This document shows positions 34,541 through 46,200 of a stretch of DNA of 64,000 nt, piece after piece. The DNA is from Flavobacterium algicola (GTDB lineage Bacteria; Bacteroidota; Bacteroidia; Flavobacteriales; Flavobacteriaceae). The stretch covers positions 744,001 to 808,000 of the forward strand of contig NZ_JAJTUT010000001.1 of NCBI RefSeq assembly GCF_022399565.1, given 5' to 3'. Position 1 is the first letter of the stretch. Each line of letters starts with the position of its first letter. The notes beneath the pieces are model-generated. The model saw only the letters and a program-made list of their open reading frames with translations, was not told where the DNA came from and searched no databases. A program made the translations under genes and the position numbers.

Positions 34541-35524
34541 TTAAACTAGATAGAAAACTGTAAATACAAATACCCAAACTAAATCGACAAAGTGCCAATA
34601 AAGTCCAACTTTTTCTACCATCTCATAGCTTCTACGTTTTTCGTATGTTCCAACAAGAACGTTAAAGAAAATAATAATATTAATTATCACCCCAGAGAAA
34701 ACGTGAAAACCGTGAAAACCTGTTATAAAGAAAAAGAAATCAGCAAATAATCTATTTCCATATTCATTTCTAATAAGATTAGCTCCCTCAACTACATATT
34801 TAGCATTTGCTAAATGTGCTTCAGATTCTGCTCTGCTTAAAATTGTCTTTTGTTTTGTTTCTTGATTTAAAACTTCAGTTCTAATTAAAACATCAGGATG
34901 TGCTTTAAAACCAGCTTGAACTTCTGCTACAGAATAAGTAGGCAATTCTCCTTCGCTTACAAACCAAGCTCCTTTATTAGCAGCATGTCTTTCTCTTTCA
35001 GCTGGCAATGTTGCAGCAAAATCAGCCAACGCAACGCGTTTTCCGTCTTTATCTACAAACTGTAACAAACTACCACCGGTAGTTTCAATTGCACCGTACT
35101 CACCTTTGATAAAGTTTTTCCATTCCCAGGCTTGTGACCCAACAAATATCAAACCACCAATGATGGTTAAAAACATATACACAATAACTTTATTCTTATT
35201 CATTTGATGACCTGCATCAACGGCCAAAACCATCGTTACAGATGAAAAAATCAAAATAAAAGTCATTAATGCCACATAATACATTGGAGCAGCAACCCCA
35301 TGCATAAATGGAAAGTGTGTAAACACTTCATCAGCCAAAGGCCAAGTCTCAATAAATTTAAATCTAGAAAATCCATAGGCACCCAAAAATGCTGAGAACG
35401 TTAAGGCATCTGATACGATAAAAAACCACATCATTAATTTACCATAACTGGCTCCCATTGGCTCGTTTTCGCCACCTCCCCAAATTTTTCCTTGATTGTC
35501 TGCAGTTGTAACTGTCGCTCCCAT
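34541..35524 (-). CDS. Cytochrome c oxidase subunit III with large soluble insertion
   Basis: A 327-residue subunit III homologue. The membrane part is recognised by GKLMMWFFIVSDALTFSAFL near the start and by DFFFFITGFHGFHVFSGVI, with conserved His residues, followed by the terminal helix HFVDLVWVFVFTVFYLV. Between the third and fourth helices a hydrophilic insertion of about 115 residues (about 117-230, from KNFIKGEYGAIETT to GANLIRNEYG) is present, not found in the classic subunit III. It lies directly after a second, shorter subunit III gene, so the oxidase has two III-type proteins. The insertion probably faces one side of the membrane as a small domain of unknown role. Confidence 0.92.
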   Translation of the reverse strand: MGATVTTADNQGKIWGGGENEPMGASYGKLMMWFFIVSDALTFSAFLGAYGFSRFKFIETWPLADEVFTHFPFMHGVAAPMYYVALMTFILIFSSVTMVLAVDAGHQMNKNKVIVYMFLTIIGGLIFVGSQAWEWKNFIKGEYGAIETTGGSLLQFVDKDGKRVALADFAATLPAERERHAANKGAWFVSEGELPTYSVAEVQAGFKAHPDVLIRTEVLNQETKQKTILSRAESEAHLANAKYVVEGANLIRNEYGNRLFADFFFFITGFHGFHVFSGVIINIIIFFNVLVGTYEKRRSYEMVEKVGLYWHFVDLVWVFVFTVFYLV

Positions 35525-35565
35525 AAAAGTTATTCGTTAAAAGTTCCCAAATTTACGTTTTTTTC

Positions 35566-36153
35566 TTATTTAAAGAAATATAAAAATACAAATAAACACA
35601 CCCATAATATATCTAGAAAATGCCAATACATCGCAGCTAGTTCTATACCAAGAGTTTGAGTAGAGTTGTACTTTTGTTTAAAATGATTATAAATTACAAT
35701 TAATAGTGAAATCACACCACCCGCAAGGTGCAATAAATGCACAACTGCTATAACATATAAAAATGTAGTTGTGATAACACTCGAAGCCCCAGTAGGATAA
35801 TACCCCATTTCTATCATTTGATAGAAACCTGTGAATTGCAAGGCTACAAACACCAACCCTAAAACTAAGGTTGCTAATAAGTATACTGTTGTAGCAGAAC
35901 GATTGTCTTTTTTAATTGCCTTTTTGGCCATAAATATAGTAGCACTGCAACCAATTATCACCAATGTACTTGCAAAAAAAGCAGATGGGAACTGAAAATC
36001 TTTCAACCAATCTACTCGAGATTTGCTTACGATGAATGCACTTGTAAGCCCTGCAAACATCATCACCATACTAATCATAGCAAACATCAAGATCATTTTA
36101 TATGATCTATTCGTCCTCGATTTATGCTCCTCTGTAGTCATTATTAAATCCAT
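35566..36153 (-). CDS. Cytochrome c oxidase subunit III (short form)
   Basis: A 195-residue heme-copper oxidase subunit III with five membrane helices: MILMFAMISMVMMFAGLTSA, FFASTLVIIGCSATIFMA, TVYLLATLVLGLVFVAL, then AVVHLLHLAGGVISLLIVI with conserved His, and AAMYWHFLDILWVCLFVFLYFF. This matches the COX3 family. The start may be ATG 36153 or ATG 36141; the second removes the odd MDLI leader. It follows heme O synthase by 2 bases, so the genes are translated together. Confidence 0.9.
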   Translation of the reverse strand: MDLIMTTEEHKSRTNRSYKMILMFAMISMVMMFAGLTSAFIVSKSRVDWLKDFQFPSAFFASTLVIIGCSATIFMAKKAIKKDNRSATTVYLLATLVLGLVFVALQFTGFYQMIEMGYYPTGASSVITTTFLYVIAVVHLLHLAGGVISLLIVIYNHFKQKYNSTQTLGIELAAMYWHFLDILWVCLFVFLYFFK

Positions 36154-36155
36154 AA

Positions 36156-37058
36156 TTATCTCAAAAATTTATCTATTATATACACAAGTTGTAATAAGGA
36201 TATATAGGACACACTCACCAACATCAATGTTCTCGCTGCCTTTGCCGTCCTCAATTTATACAATCTAACTGCATAAAACAACATCCATAATCCTAAAATA
36301 AAAACTAAAACTGTTGCAAAAACACCAATATGTAATTGTCCTGTAAATCCTAAAGATGGTAATAAGGAAGCAATAATTAACCATACCGTGTACAATATGA
36401 CTTGCAATGCTGTCCCTTTATCTTTTTTACCCGTTGGCAACATAAAAATACTTGCTTTTTCGTAATCTTCGAACAAAAACCATCCTATAGCCCAAAAATG
36501 CGGAAACTGCCAAAAAAATTGTATTAGAAATAATGTTCCTGCCTCAATACCAAAATCGCCAGTCGCAGCTACCCAACCCAACATAAATGGAATTGCTCCT
36601 GGAAACGCACCTACAAATACTGATAAGGAGGTTACCGTTTTTAATGGGGTATATACGCTAGTGTATAAAAAAATCGAAATCGCCCCAAACATTGCTGTTT
36701 TAGGATTGATTAGATATAGCAATATTAGACCCGTAATAGTTAGCAACGAAGCAACAATTAACGCTGTCGTTGATGACATCCTGCCTGAAGGTACTGGGCG
36801 GTTTTTTGTACGATCCATTAATAGATCAATATCTTTTTCAATTACTTGATTAAAAGCATTTGAAGCTCCAACCATGCAATAACCACCAACCATTAACATA
36901 GCCAAAACAGACCACTGAAAAGGTTGTTCTTGATTGAACCCCAAAAGATAACCCGCAATCGATGAAAACAAAACACTAATAGCTAGTCCAGCCTTAGTAA
37001 TCTCTTTAAAATCAGAAAAAAGGGATTTAACAGAAAATGTATTAGGTATTGAATTCAA
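36156..37058 (-). CDS. cyoE: Heme O synthase (protoheme IX farnesyltransferase)
   Basis: This membrane prenyltransferase adds a farnesyl group to heme B to make heme O for the oxidase. The protein has about nine membrane helices, the Mg-binding Asp-rich loop NAFNQVIEKDIDLLMDRTKN, then RPVPSGRMS, YTPLKTVTSLSVFVGAFPGA and the QFFWQFPHFWAIGWF signature. No ATG lies near the expected N-terminus. I prefer TTG 37058 (reads MNSIPNTFSVKSLF), because a TACATTTG -7 element sits at 37089-37096, upstream of it but overlapping the alternative TTG at 37091. Length with this start is 300 residues. Confidence 0.92.
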   Translation of the reverse strand: MNSIPNTFSVKSLFSDFKEITKAGLAISVLFSSIAGYLLGFNQEQPFQWSVLAMLMVGGYCMVGASNAFNQVIEKDIDLLMDRTKNRPVPSGRMSSTTALIVASLLTITGLILLYLINPKTAMFGAISIFLYTSVYTPLKTVTSLSVFVGAFPGAIPFMLGWVAATGDFGIEAGTLFLIQFFWQFPHFWAIGWFLFEDYEKASIFMLPTGKKDKGTALQVILYTVWLIIASLLPSLGFTGQLHIGVFATVLVFILGLWMLFYAVRLYKLRTAKAARTLMLVSVSYISLLQLVYIIDKFLR

Positions 37059-37088
37059 GAGAACTTTATTTGATTTTTTAAACTTGCG

Positions 37089-37096
37089 CAAATGTA
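37089..37096 (-). promoter_or_regulatory. Probable -7 element of the oxidase gene cluster
   Basis: TACATTTG on the minus strand matches TAnnTTTG. It ends 31 bases upstream of the preferred cyoE TTG start and overlaps the longer alternative start, which helped decide the start. No clear TTG partner is seen. Confidence 0.45.
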
Positions 37097-37174
37097 CAAA
37101 TTAGATTGGAGAATACAGAATCTAGATTTTAGATTTTTTCACATTAAAGAGTTAAAAAAAGAATAACTAGACTA

Positions 37175-39268
37175 CTAATAATCAAAATACCAATTAAACA
37201 CATCGGTACGCAAACCGATACTAAACCAATTCGTACTTTCATTAAAGACCGTTGCGGTATTTTGACCAGGATTAAAATCTCTATAAATACAACTCAAGAA
37301 AACTTTTAAATTTGTAGTTGGATTCACGATATACCCTGCTTGGATATCTGCTATGAATATATTCGTTTTATTACCCTGACCCACTTTGACATCGCTATCT
37401 GCAAATCGATCAATATCATAGTCTCTATAAATATTCGAACCATAATTAGAATTATCACCAGTTTCTAGCAAATCATAACCACGAACAGCTATAGTTAATT
37501 TTGCATCGGCATAGAAGCGATCTTTACGGTATCTTGCAATTGCAATTAACTCTTTAAAGTTAGACCCCCACTGATGACCAATACTTTGATTATTGTGACC
37601 GTAATTCGTAATTGGATCACTATGTGAATACACATATGGTCGTACATGATTATACTCTAACTGCAATAATAAATTATCAACATTAAAAGCATTATAATAT
37701 TTCGCACCTAACTGGTAGCCATATTTATTTTTCCAACTATTATCTCTTTCCTTTATATCTCCAAGCGAAAATTCGTCTAATAAAAATTGACCATAAAGAT
37801 TAATTTTATCATTCCATTTGTACTTAAATGTCATTCCTAATAATGCATTTCCTGTACGTGCAGACGAAGCAAATTCAACGGATCTATAAAATATTATAGG
37901 ATTTGCAAAACTCGCGTCAAATCCTCTGTCATTTGAATTGGTCCAGATAACAGACTCAAAGAATCCCAAGTTTAATCGATTAGACACATTCCAACTTAGG
38001 TAATGGTTTGCCATAAATTTGCTAGCATAAGTTCGTTCAATCGTAACATCGGGACGTACGTCCTTTAGCCAGATAAAAGTATTGGTGTATTTTATTTTCC
38101 AAAAATTTGTATTAATTTTAAAATAAGGATAAGGACTAGCCCCGTCTGATTCTAAAAGAGATCGGTAACCGTCTCCAATAAAATTACGCCCATAACCCAA
38201 TTGCAAGTCTATAAATTTACTTGGAGCAAAGGTTAAATTAGCCTCAGCAGAAGGCATATCATAAGAATCTGTCTTAAAACTCTTTGAAATTCCGATACCT
38301 GGAATGATTGCAGGATCTCCTCCCGCGGGCTTTATTGATTCCGCATACCTGTTGTAATAATCAGCAAACCTTCCCTGACTTTCGTATATGGTTGTAGTAA
38401 AGTTTAAATCCTTACCAAGACCCCCTCTTAAATTAATTGCTCTTGTATTAACATAAGTATAAGAAGAGCTATTATTACTAGCTTTCCCAATTTGAACATC
38501 AACAATCGGATTTAAAGTCAGCCAGTAATCCTCTCCCTGAATAGCAACCATATTCTCATTCCATAGCTTTCTAGCAAACCAATTATCTGCTTTTTTACTT
38601 AACTTTTGATTTTCTTCTTCGATGCTGTAATATTTTCCAACTTCAGTGTAGGTGTAAGGCTTTGATGCTGTATGATTATTGCTACCAACTTGATTCATCG
38701 CGGCATCAAAATGAGAGTAATAACTGTGTGAGAATGGAATATTTAAATGACTGCGAAATTCTGGACTATCAAATTTTTTATATTTAATGTTATCCAGCTC
38801 TGTTAATTGCATTTTTGAGTCGTTTGCAATTGGAGAATCAACAGAGACAACACTAACCTCATTCTTTTGTAACGGAATAGAAAAAGAAAAATTATACTGT
38901 GCAAAAGTAGGTTTACCATTGTAGGTTGCGGGTTGAATTTTCTTGAATTTACCAAAAACCCTCTTTGTTTCTTTTATTAACTCCTCATCAATAGCATTGA
39001 CAAAAACAACTTTGAAGTCTCCAGCTACATCTACTTCGAAAAGAACACGAACAATCCCTTTAAAATTATTCTGAACCAAAACCTCTGGAACAACATAATT
39101 TTGAAAAACGAAATCTTGTACTTCGGCGTAGAAGCAAGCTTCTAAATCTGTATTGTCTTTACTATTGCAATTTTCAAAAACAGGAAAACGTTCCTTAGCA
39201 CCACTATTCCCATTTTGAGAAAAACAAATAGTTGTCATAAATGACAGTACAAAGACGAATTTTTTCAT
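37175..39268 (-). CDS. remB: RemB-like gliding motility outer-membrane protein
   Basis: A 697-residue secreted protein. After a signal peptide (MKKFVFVLSFMTTICFSQ), residues about 28-135 look like a TonB-C-terminal-type domain (FPVFENCNSK, YAEVQDFVFQNYVVPEVLVQ, GIVRVLFEVDVAGDFKVV). From about 165 onward the protein is a large beta barrel with Wzi-like features (GRFADYYNRYAESIKPAGGD, LQLGYGRNFIGDGYRSLL, NPIIFYRSVEFASS). In Flavobacterium johnsoniae a protein of this kind, RemB, is needed for full gliding and surface motility, and its gene lies close to sprA, as here. Assignment rests on this context and overall architecture. It is preceded by the vanZ-like gene and its terminator. Confidence 0.75.
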   Translation of the reverse strand: MKKFVFVLSFMTTICFSQNGNSGAKERFPVFENCNSKDNTDLEACFYAEVQDFVFQNYVVPEVLVQNNFKGIVRVLFEVDVAGDFKVVFVNAIDEELIKETKRVFGKFKKIQPATYNGKPTFAQYNFSFSIPLQKNEVSVVSVDSPIANDSKMQLTELDNIKYKKFDSPEFRSHLNIPFSHSYYSHFDAAMNQVGSNNHTASKPYTYTEVGKYYSIEEENQKLSKKADNWFARKLWNENMVAIQGEDYWLTLNPIVDVQIGKASNNSSSYTYVNTRAINLRGGLGKDLNFTTTIYESQGRFADYYNRYAESIKPAGGDPAIIPGIGISKSFKTDSYDMPSAEANLTFAPSKFIDLQLGYGRNFIGDGYRSLLESDGASPYPYFKINTNFWKIKYTNTFIWLKDVRPDVTIERTYASKFMANHYLSWNVSNRLNLGFFESVIWTNSNDRGFDASFANPIIFYRSVEFASSARTGNALLGMTFKYKWNDKINLYGQFLLDEFSLGDIKERDNSWKNKYGYQLGAKYYNAFNVDNLLLQLEYNHVRPYVYSHSDPITNYGHNNQSIGHQWGSNFKELIAIARYRKDRFYADAKLTIAVRGYDLLETGDNSNYGSNIYRDYDIDRFADSDVKVGQGNKTNIFIADIQAGYIVNPTTNLKVFLSCIYRDFNPGQNTATVFNESTNWFSIGLRTDVFNWYFDY

Positions 39269-39365
39269 AATCGTAGATAATAAAATAATGGTTTAGCTCT
39301 CCTTTCAAATACTAAAAGTTAAACTTAAAAATTCCTAATGTTATTCGGTCAATGCCGAACCAATA

Positions 39366-39392
39366 TCTAAAAAAAATCCCACCAAGGTGGGA
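39366..39392 (-). terminator. Intrinsic terminator after gcvH-vanZ
   Basis: Arms tcccacc (39377-39383) and ggtggga (39386-39392), read leftward, are followed by a run of about eight T on the minus strand. It closes the sprA-gcvH-vanZ transcript. Confidence 0.85.
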
Positions 39393-39398
39393 CTTCTA

Positions 39399-39788
39399 TT
39401 ATTTTGTAATTTTATCAAGAAAACCAGATCGTTGCAGAAGATAACAAAAACAAATTGCTAAACTTGCACCGACAACATTTGCCGCTACATCTTTGACATC
39501 ACCTGCTCTATTTTCGGTACAGTATTTTTGAATTAATTCAATCACTATTCCAACTAGAACAGAAAAGAAAAATGCCTGTAAATAAGGTTTACTTTTGCTA
39601 GTCTCTTTTAATTGGAATCTAAACACCAAAAACCATAGTGTGGTAAACACAAAATGAAAAAAAGAATGCACATACTTATCAAAAGAGATGATGTTAACTT
39701 TTGGAGCACCATCAAGTTTTATCAAACACATGATAAATACGAAACTAGTCCAAGCTAAAGCTAATGGCAAAAAAAGCTTTTTATGCAC
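39399..39788 (-). CDS. VanZ-like membrane protein
   Basis: A 129-residue membrane protein with four hydrophobic helices and the VanZ-family pattern: a Lys/Asp-containing second segment (ISFDKYVHSFFHFVFTTLWF) and IELIQKYCTENRAGDVKDVAANVVGA, where the RxxDxxDxxxN-like motif is conserved. Function is unknown outside glycopeptide resistance; most members are not resistance genes. The start is GTG 39788, which overlaps the gcvH stop by 8 bases and suggests translational coupling. Confidence 0.87.
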   Translation of the reverse strand: MHKKLFLPLALAWTSFVFIMCLIKLDGAPKVNIISFDKYVHSFFHFVFTTLWFLVFRFQLKETSKSKPYLQAFFFSVLVGIVIELIQKYCTENRAGDVKDVAANVVGASLAICFCYLLQRSGFLDKITK

Positions 39789-40161
39789 CGATTAATGCTT
39801 TATAGTCTTCATCAGACATAAGAGTATCAAATGCGCTAACATCAGAAACTTTAATTTTAATCATCCAACCTGCACCATAAGGATCAGAATTTACAGATTC
39901 AGGAGTACTCTCTAATGCTTCATTAAATTCAATGATTTCACCAGCGATTGGAAGAAATAAATCTGAAACTGTTTTAACTGCTTCAACTGTACCAAATACT
40001 TCGTCTTTCTCAAGAACTTGATCCAAAGTCTCTACCTCTACATAAACGATATCACCCAATTCTTTTTGTGCAAAGTGAGTAATTCCAACTGTAGCGATAT
40101 CACCTTCTAAACTTACCCATTCGTGATCTTTAGTATATTTTAAATTTGACGGTATACTCAT
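39781..40161 (-). CDS. gcvH: Glycine cleavage system H protein
   Basis: GcvH carries the aminomethyl group on its lipoyl arm between the P, T and L proteins of glycine cleavage. The 126-residue protein begins MSIPSNLKYTKDHEWVSLEGD, has GITHFAQKELGDIVYVE, the lipoyl-lysine Lys63 in GTVEAVKTVSDLFLP, and SDPYGAGWMIKIK at the C-terminal strand. Length is normal. The P, T and L genes are not here; isolated gcvH next to sprA is the usual flavobacterial arrangement. A CAAATGTA on the plus strand (40199-40206) is a fitting -7 element read leftward. Confidence 0.96.
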   Translation of the reverse strand: MSIPSNLKYTKDHEWVSLEGDIATVGITHFAQKELGDIVYVEVETLDQVLEKDEVFGTVEAVKTVSDLFLPIAGEIIEFNEALESTPESVNSDPYGAGWMIKIKVSDVSAFDTLMSDEDYKALIGA

Positions 40162-40241
40162 TTTATTTTTATTGATAATTAGACTTAAATTTATTTTACA
40201 AATGTAACAATCTTCTATTCAAAATTTGATGCGTTACAGAA

Positions 40242-43200
40242 TTAATTCCCGAAATTATAGCGCATCGTAATACCTGAACGAATATTTGTTAATGGAAATG
40301 ATGTCGAAATAACTGCTTTTGAAAATGAATGATCGTAATAGAAAATAGCAGTTAAATTTTTACTGAATGAATAATCCGCTGTAAATTTTAATGACCATAT
40401 ATTTTGACCTCCTGCCAACTGATTATTATCGTAATCTAAATAACGCACAATAGTTTGATTATTTCGATAAGACAAATCAGCTTTCATATTAATATCCCCC
40501 TTTATAATTCCTGTTGGACTATCAGCTAAACGAGAAGAAAAAATAACATCTTTAAAACGGTATCCTAATCCCACAATATATTCAATACCTTTTACTTCAG
40601 TCAACAGGTTGTTATCAAAACTCATTGACAATGCTCGATCTTTCTTGATCTCGGTAAGGAACTTAAAAGCATTTTTAAGTTCGAAATCAACTCGAATTAG
40701 CGGACTAAACTGCTCTACTAAATTGATATTTGAAATCAAAGTTTTATTAAAAAAGTTTCCGCTATCATCGGTTCCATTAGGATTTTCATCGTATTTAAAA
40801 TTGGAACGATATTGATTCATCGTATAAGATGCTCTGTAGTTATGCTGTAAAGAAAAGCGTTTGAAATTTTTCTTAAAAACTTCGTAACGCATTAATCCAT
40901 TGTACTTCACTGACCAGTTTGGAATTGGGAAATTTCTAAATGCACCAAGCGATGTACTCGAGGCGTCTCCTCCAGTATAGGCGGCCAAAAATGCTGGCAA
41001 CAATACAGCTTGATTACTTTTCCCAAAGCCTACCGGGAAGCCGTCCGCATCAATATTTGCAGCATTATTTATATCTATACCTCGACCTGTCGCTAGACGA
41101 TTTGCAACAACCAACCTATTTTCTCTAAACTCATTAAAAACTTCAGAGATATTTTCGTTACTGGTAGAAAAAGCAGACTTGATCATAACAGTAGAGATAG
41201 AAAACATTCCGTATGTGTAAGGGGAACGAGAATTATAGGTTCCATCTGCTGAAACGTCATATTGCTCAGAATAATTATTTGAATAGGATCTGTCTGCGTT
41301 TAAATCAATTTTCAAATCAGGGAATAAATCTATATTAGCAGTTCCTTTAAAAGTTCTATTTGTAACCTGAGTGTAATTTTGATTAAAGTCTTGATAATTT
41401 GTCAACCATCCTCTTTTTGCAGTTTCATAACGTACATCGTCTTGACTACCCAAGACAAATCCTAGAGTCGGTCTAGAAGAACCAAAGAATCCCAGACCCG
41501 GTGTGTATCCTGGCAAAACAGTACCACTATTATCTGTATAATTAAGTTGAATATTTTTCACACTTGTCAAAACTCCGATCAAACCATCCATGAATGGATT
41601 CTCTTTTGCTGCCGCAGTATTAGAAACTAAGTTAACTACTTTTTCTCCTGGTTTTGGTATTGTTCTAGGTTTTAATAATTGTTTCCCAACTGGCTTTTTT
41701 GTCAAACCTAAATATTTGTATAGCATCTCCATATTAAAGGAACCATTCAATGTATGAGCTCTAGCATTTTGAACTGTATTTCCTAAATTATAAGAAACGT
41801 TGTCAATTTCGATATCAGATAAAACTGTCGATGAACGTTGCCAACTATAGTTTCCTGTATAGGTATAATTTGCTTTTACAAAACTGAATACTGGAATTTT
41901 ATTAATTGGAATTTCGTAATTCAGAACCAATTGCTGTGTATGATTATATGGATCTCCAATATCCCAGTAACCATCCCAGATACTAAAATCGTCAATAGGA
42001 TCATCATTCTCATTCAAGTAATTTTTGACAATATTCGCTGATGAAGCAGTATAATTTAGTTTCAAAGATTTTGTCAAATTGAAGTTAACTCCGTATTGAT
42101 AATTAAAAGCGAAATTTCTTCTGTACAACGGATCGAGACCAATTCCTTCGACTTCTACTTGTCGAAATTGTTGGCGGTTGTATTGTCTATTAATATTGGT
42201 ATTAAAAGTAATGCTAGACGGTAAATAATTAAAATTAAAATCACTCAACATCTTCCAATAAGCACTTTTCTTCATGAATTTTGTTTTCTTGAATGGCTCA
42301 ATTGGTTTTGATTGAAAAGTATAAGAGTAATCAACAGCTGTTATAGCTTGTTGATCCAAATAGTCTTCTATTTCATAATCATGACGTTCTACCTTATTAA
42401 TTGATTGTGAAAAAGTAAAGTTTTCTGGATCATAAACATGAGGTTTTTGCTCAGCACCTCTTTGCTTACGCACTCCGATAAAATTAATACTTGTACGTTT
42501 TGTATAATCAACAGCTCTATTGATAATATTATCTTTCTCTGCTTGACTAGCTGTATTATCCAATAACTCTTTTATTTTAATATCAGAGTTAAAAGGGTCA
42601 TAAAGCGGAGTAATTGTTTCCTCTCCTATCGAATAATTAAACGGTAAATTAATCCCCCATTTGTTTGGCAATAATTTACCTAAGTTTAAATTGGCTACTA
42701 TATTATATTGCAAAATATCTTCACGGCTACGCTCATTAGCTCCTTGCTCAATGGCTCCAAAACCAACAGTACTTTTCTTTCCAGTAGCTGAAATCGTCGC
42801 AAAATCGGCAAAATTAGTATCCACATTTAACAGCGCTGCCATACCTCCAGAATTATCCATTCCAGCCAGACGCAATTCGTTAAACCAAACCTCTCCTTTT
42901 ATTCTACCTTCAGTTGTACTAGCTTTACTCTTCACCCCTACCATCAAAGTCCTAACTAATCCAAAATTTGGATTCCCTTTCACTCCTAAAGTTAATTTGT
43001 TTGATTTCGAACCTGCAGTTCCATCAAGCTCCTCTTCACCTAAAAAGTAAATACCATCCAACGGTAAAGTAGTAACGTCAATAGTTTTATATTTTAATTT
43101 TAAAGCTGTCAATAAATTAAGAGCCAAATCAATTTGATTACTTTCCGGCCACACAATCTCTTCGCTTAGTGCTGTACACCCAGATGGCTGCGTAACTTTT

Positions 43201-46200
43201 AATGGAATTTCGATCTGATAAAAATTCTCAGTAAAATCATTTCCAAAACGAATAAAACCTACTAGTTGATCATCACCCAATAGGGCCTCATTTGGCAAAG
43301 ACTCTGCATGTAAAAACATTTTCAATTTCTTGTATTGACGCATATCAATACTTACATTTTTATAAACCGCTCTGGAATCACTTGGCTCTAAACCACTCCC
43401 AGAAACCTTTAATGATAAAGATTGCTCATTTTGATTTATAACAGTGTTGTTATTATAAAGTTGTTCTCTTACAACTCCAGGAGGCTCGATATAATTAATA
43501 GGACAACGTGTATTATTCTCTTGAATATTAACAGCCAAAACATCTAAATCTGTGCCATCATCATCAACATTTGTATCCGTAAAATCAAGTGTATTAGTAT
43601 ATCTTCTCCATTCACCACGAACTAAATCTAAAGAACCAAAGCGCAAAGTGACTTCCTGATCAAAACCTGTCATAAACATTCTCATGAATCGAATGGAACG
43701 AAAATCTGTAATATCACCAATAGTATTCTCGGGCTGTGCTACTGGAATTTTAAATTGAATCCATCTAGCGGAAGTAGTTTCACCATTTGGTAAATCAACC
43801 TGAGTTTCACGAACATCAGTAATGTAATTTTCACCAACTTGCATGTTCTTCCTCATATCAATGCTGTATTCATAATAAGCGTTGATCGTATTCATCGTGT
43901 TATCTCTATTGATATCTTCTACATCTGGCGCCGTGGTTGCCGCACGATTGGCATCGTTTATACTTACAGCTGAGTTTCCTTGAAGGCCATTGTAATTCTT
44001 ATAACGATCAACAATTCCACCAGTCGTATTCAAATAATAAGTATAATCATCTGCCGCTGGATCAGCTACAGCACTAAAATTAGTATATACTTCCGCTTCA
44101 GTTCCATTCGCTAAACCATCTAAACCAAGATCTTGATTCACACGGTTGTTGGCATCAGTGTCAAATGCATATATTAGAGATTGTGAAGCTGGTACATCTC
44201 CCCAAATAGGTCTTGGATTAGTCAATACTTGATCTGGTCCTAGACCATTTTCAAATTGTTTTCTTCCATCCTTTAAAATATCTTCTGAAATTTCACCTAG
44301 GTTAAAATATATTTTTCCTGTATTTGCAGCAGTAATTTCTCCATTACCTACATAAGGATCTTGCACCCAAAATTGTATGTACTCAACATTTCCTTGTTCA
44401 AAATTTGTTGAATTAATAGCTCTCATAATTCCACCAAAATTCTCTTTTGGATTCAAAGCAAAATTTGCATTGTTATTATAAGGCCCTCTTTCTGATGGCA
44501 AATAAGTTAAATCAAGAGTACTTACAACCTGAGTCTGCCCTAATGCAATATCTGTTAGTGGATAAAGTTCTTCACTGTAAACACGTCTCGTTTTATTTAA
44601 AGACAAATCACTGTTCGAAATTCCCGAAGGTTTAGATGTATAAAAAATTGGGTCGATGGTATACCAAGCTAGTTTTGATCTTTTAAAACCATAACTCAAA
44701 TCATTATTATCGGCACCAAAATTATATGCACTCGAAGCATTTCGATCTGGTGTTGATGCCAAACTCCACGCATAGGCAGATCGCATATCAATTGTCGACT
44801 GCGAACCTTCAAAATCATCAACATAAATTGTAGACTCACCATCAAAACTATCAATATTTGATGTATTTGGTCTCAAAAAAGCAATCTCTCCTCTAACTGA
44901 TAAATTAGAAGGAACATCAGTGTCGATATTTGGTAATTTATTTACTAATCGGGTAAAAAACGGTACCTCAGTTGAGAAGTTTGTATTAAAACCAAAGATT
45001 GTATTGTTAATAGACTCTTGTCCGTAATTGGATTTGGTAGTAAAAGGCCTTTCGGTCATTTTTAATAATGTAGCTCCAACTACAAACTTATCCGAAATTT
45101 TATGCTCCACGTTAACTCCCATAAAGCGGGTTGTTTGTTGACCAAAAATGGAATTGTTTTCTAGAGAGACATTAATCGGTGTGCTTGATGCTTGCAAAGA
45201 AGCATCTAAAATTTGTACACGACCCAACTGATAATTTACACTATAGTCAATACCTTCTACCAATGTACGACCACCGGCAGTAACAACTACAGAACCCTGC
45301 GGTACATTAAAAGCTCCGATCGGTATTCCATCGCTTCCTGTTGATTTATATTTACCTCTTAATAAAAATTTATTTTTATCACTATCTTCTAGAGCTCCAG
45401 ACTGAGTACTGCGATACATGCTTCTGAAAACATATTTTTTCTGATTTTGATTGTATAAATCCGAATCTCCATTGTAAGTAACCGCTGGATCTGTGTTTAA
45501 TTTATTAAACAATAATTCTCCAAAAGGTTCTTTAGAGGTGAATACAATTCGACCATTTTGCGAATCTAGAGTCAATCCTTCGATAAAATCAAAGAAACCA
45601 TCTCCCCCAGTTTGTGGATCGTTATTATAATTTAATTTATCTAAATTGAAAACTTTCAGTAATGGCGTTTCTGCAATTTTATTATCGGCAGTTGGGTTGG
45701 AAGGAAAAGGAACAACTACGCCAGCTGAATTTTTAGCTTCTGTTATGTAATTTATCGGAGAAGGATCTGTATATAAAATATTAAACCTAAAATCTTCTTG
45801 CTGTATTTGGTACGCACCAGGTATTTGATAAATATTTTTCATCATCAAATTCCAAATAGGATTTTGTACGTTGGTCAGGTTACTCTTTAACATTTTAAGC
45901 ACCAAACTTTGTGTTATAACAGCTTGAGTTGAAGAAGTACTCCCGGTTACAACAGTAGATTCAACACCATCATTCCCAAATTCTCCAACTTGATATACTT
46001 TGTCTCCAATAGTATATTCATAGGCTACAGCCAAAACTTCATCATTTGATAATCGTTGCTGTAAGGATATATAACCCAACTGCGCATGATAGGTATATTC
46101 GTTTGACAATAACTTTCTAGCATTTTCTAGTTTCGAATAATCTTGCCCCTCTCTTGCATTAAATCCATTAAATCCAGAATTTGCGGTTGCAATTTCTCTA

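Noticed and set aside
42661..43050. 129-residue plus-strand frame inside sprA
   Set aside because: Antisense to sprA, no domain or start signal.
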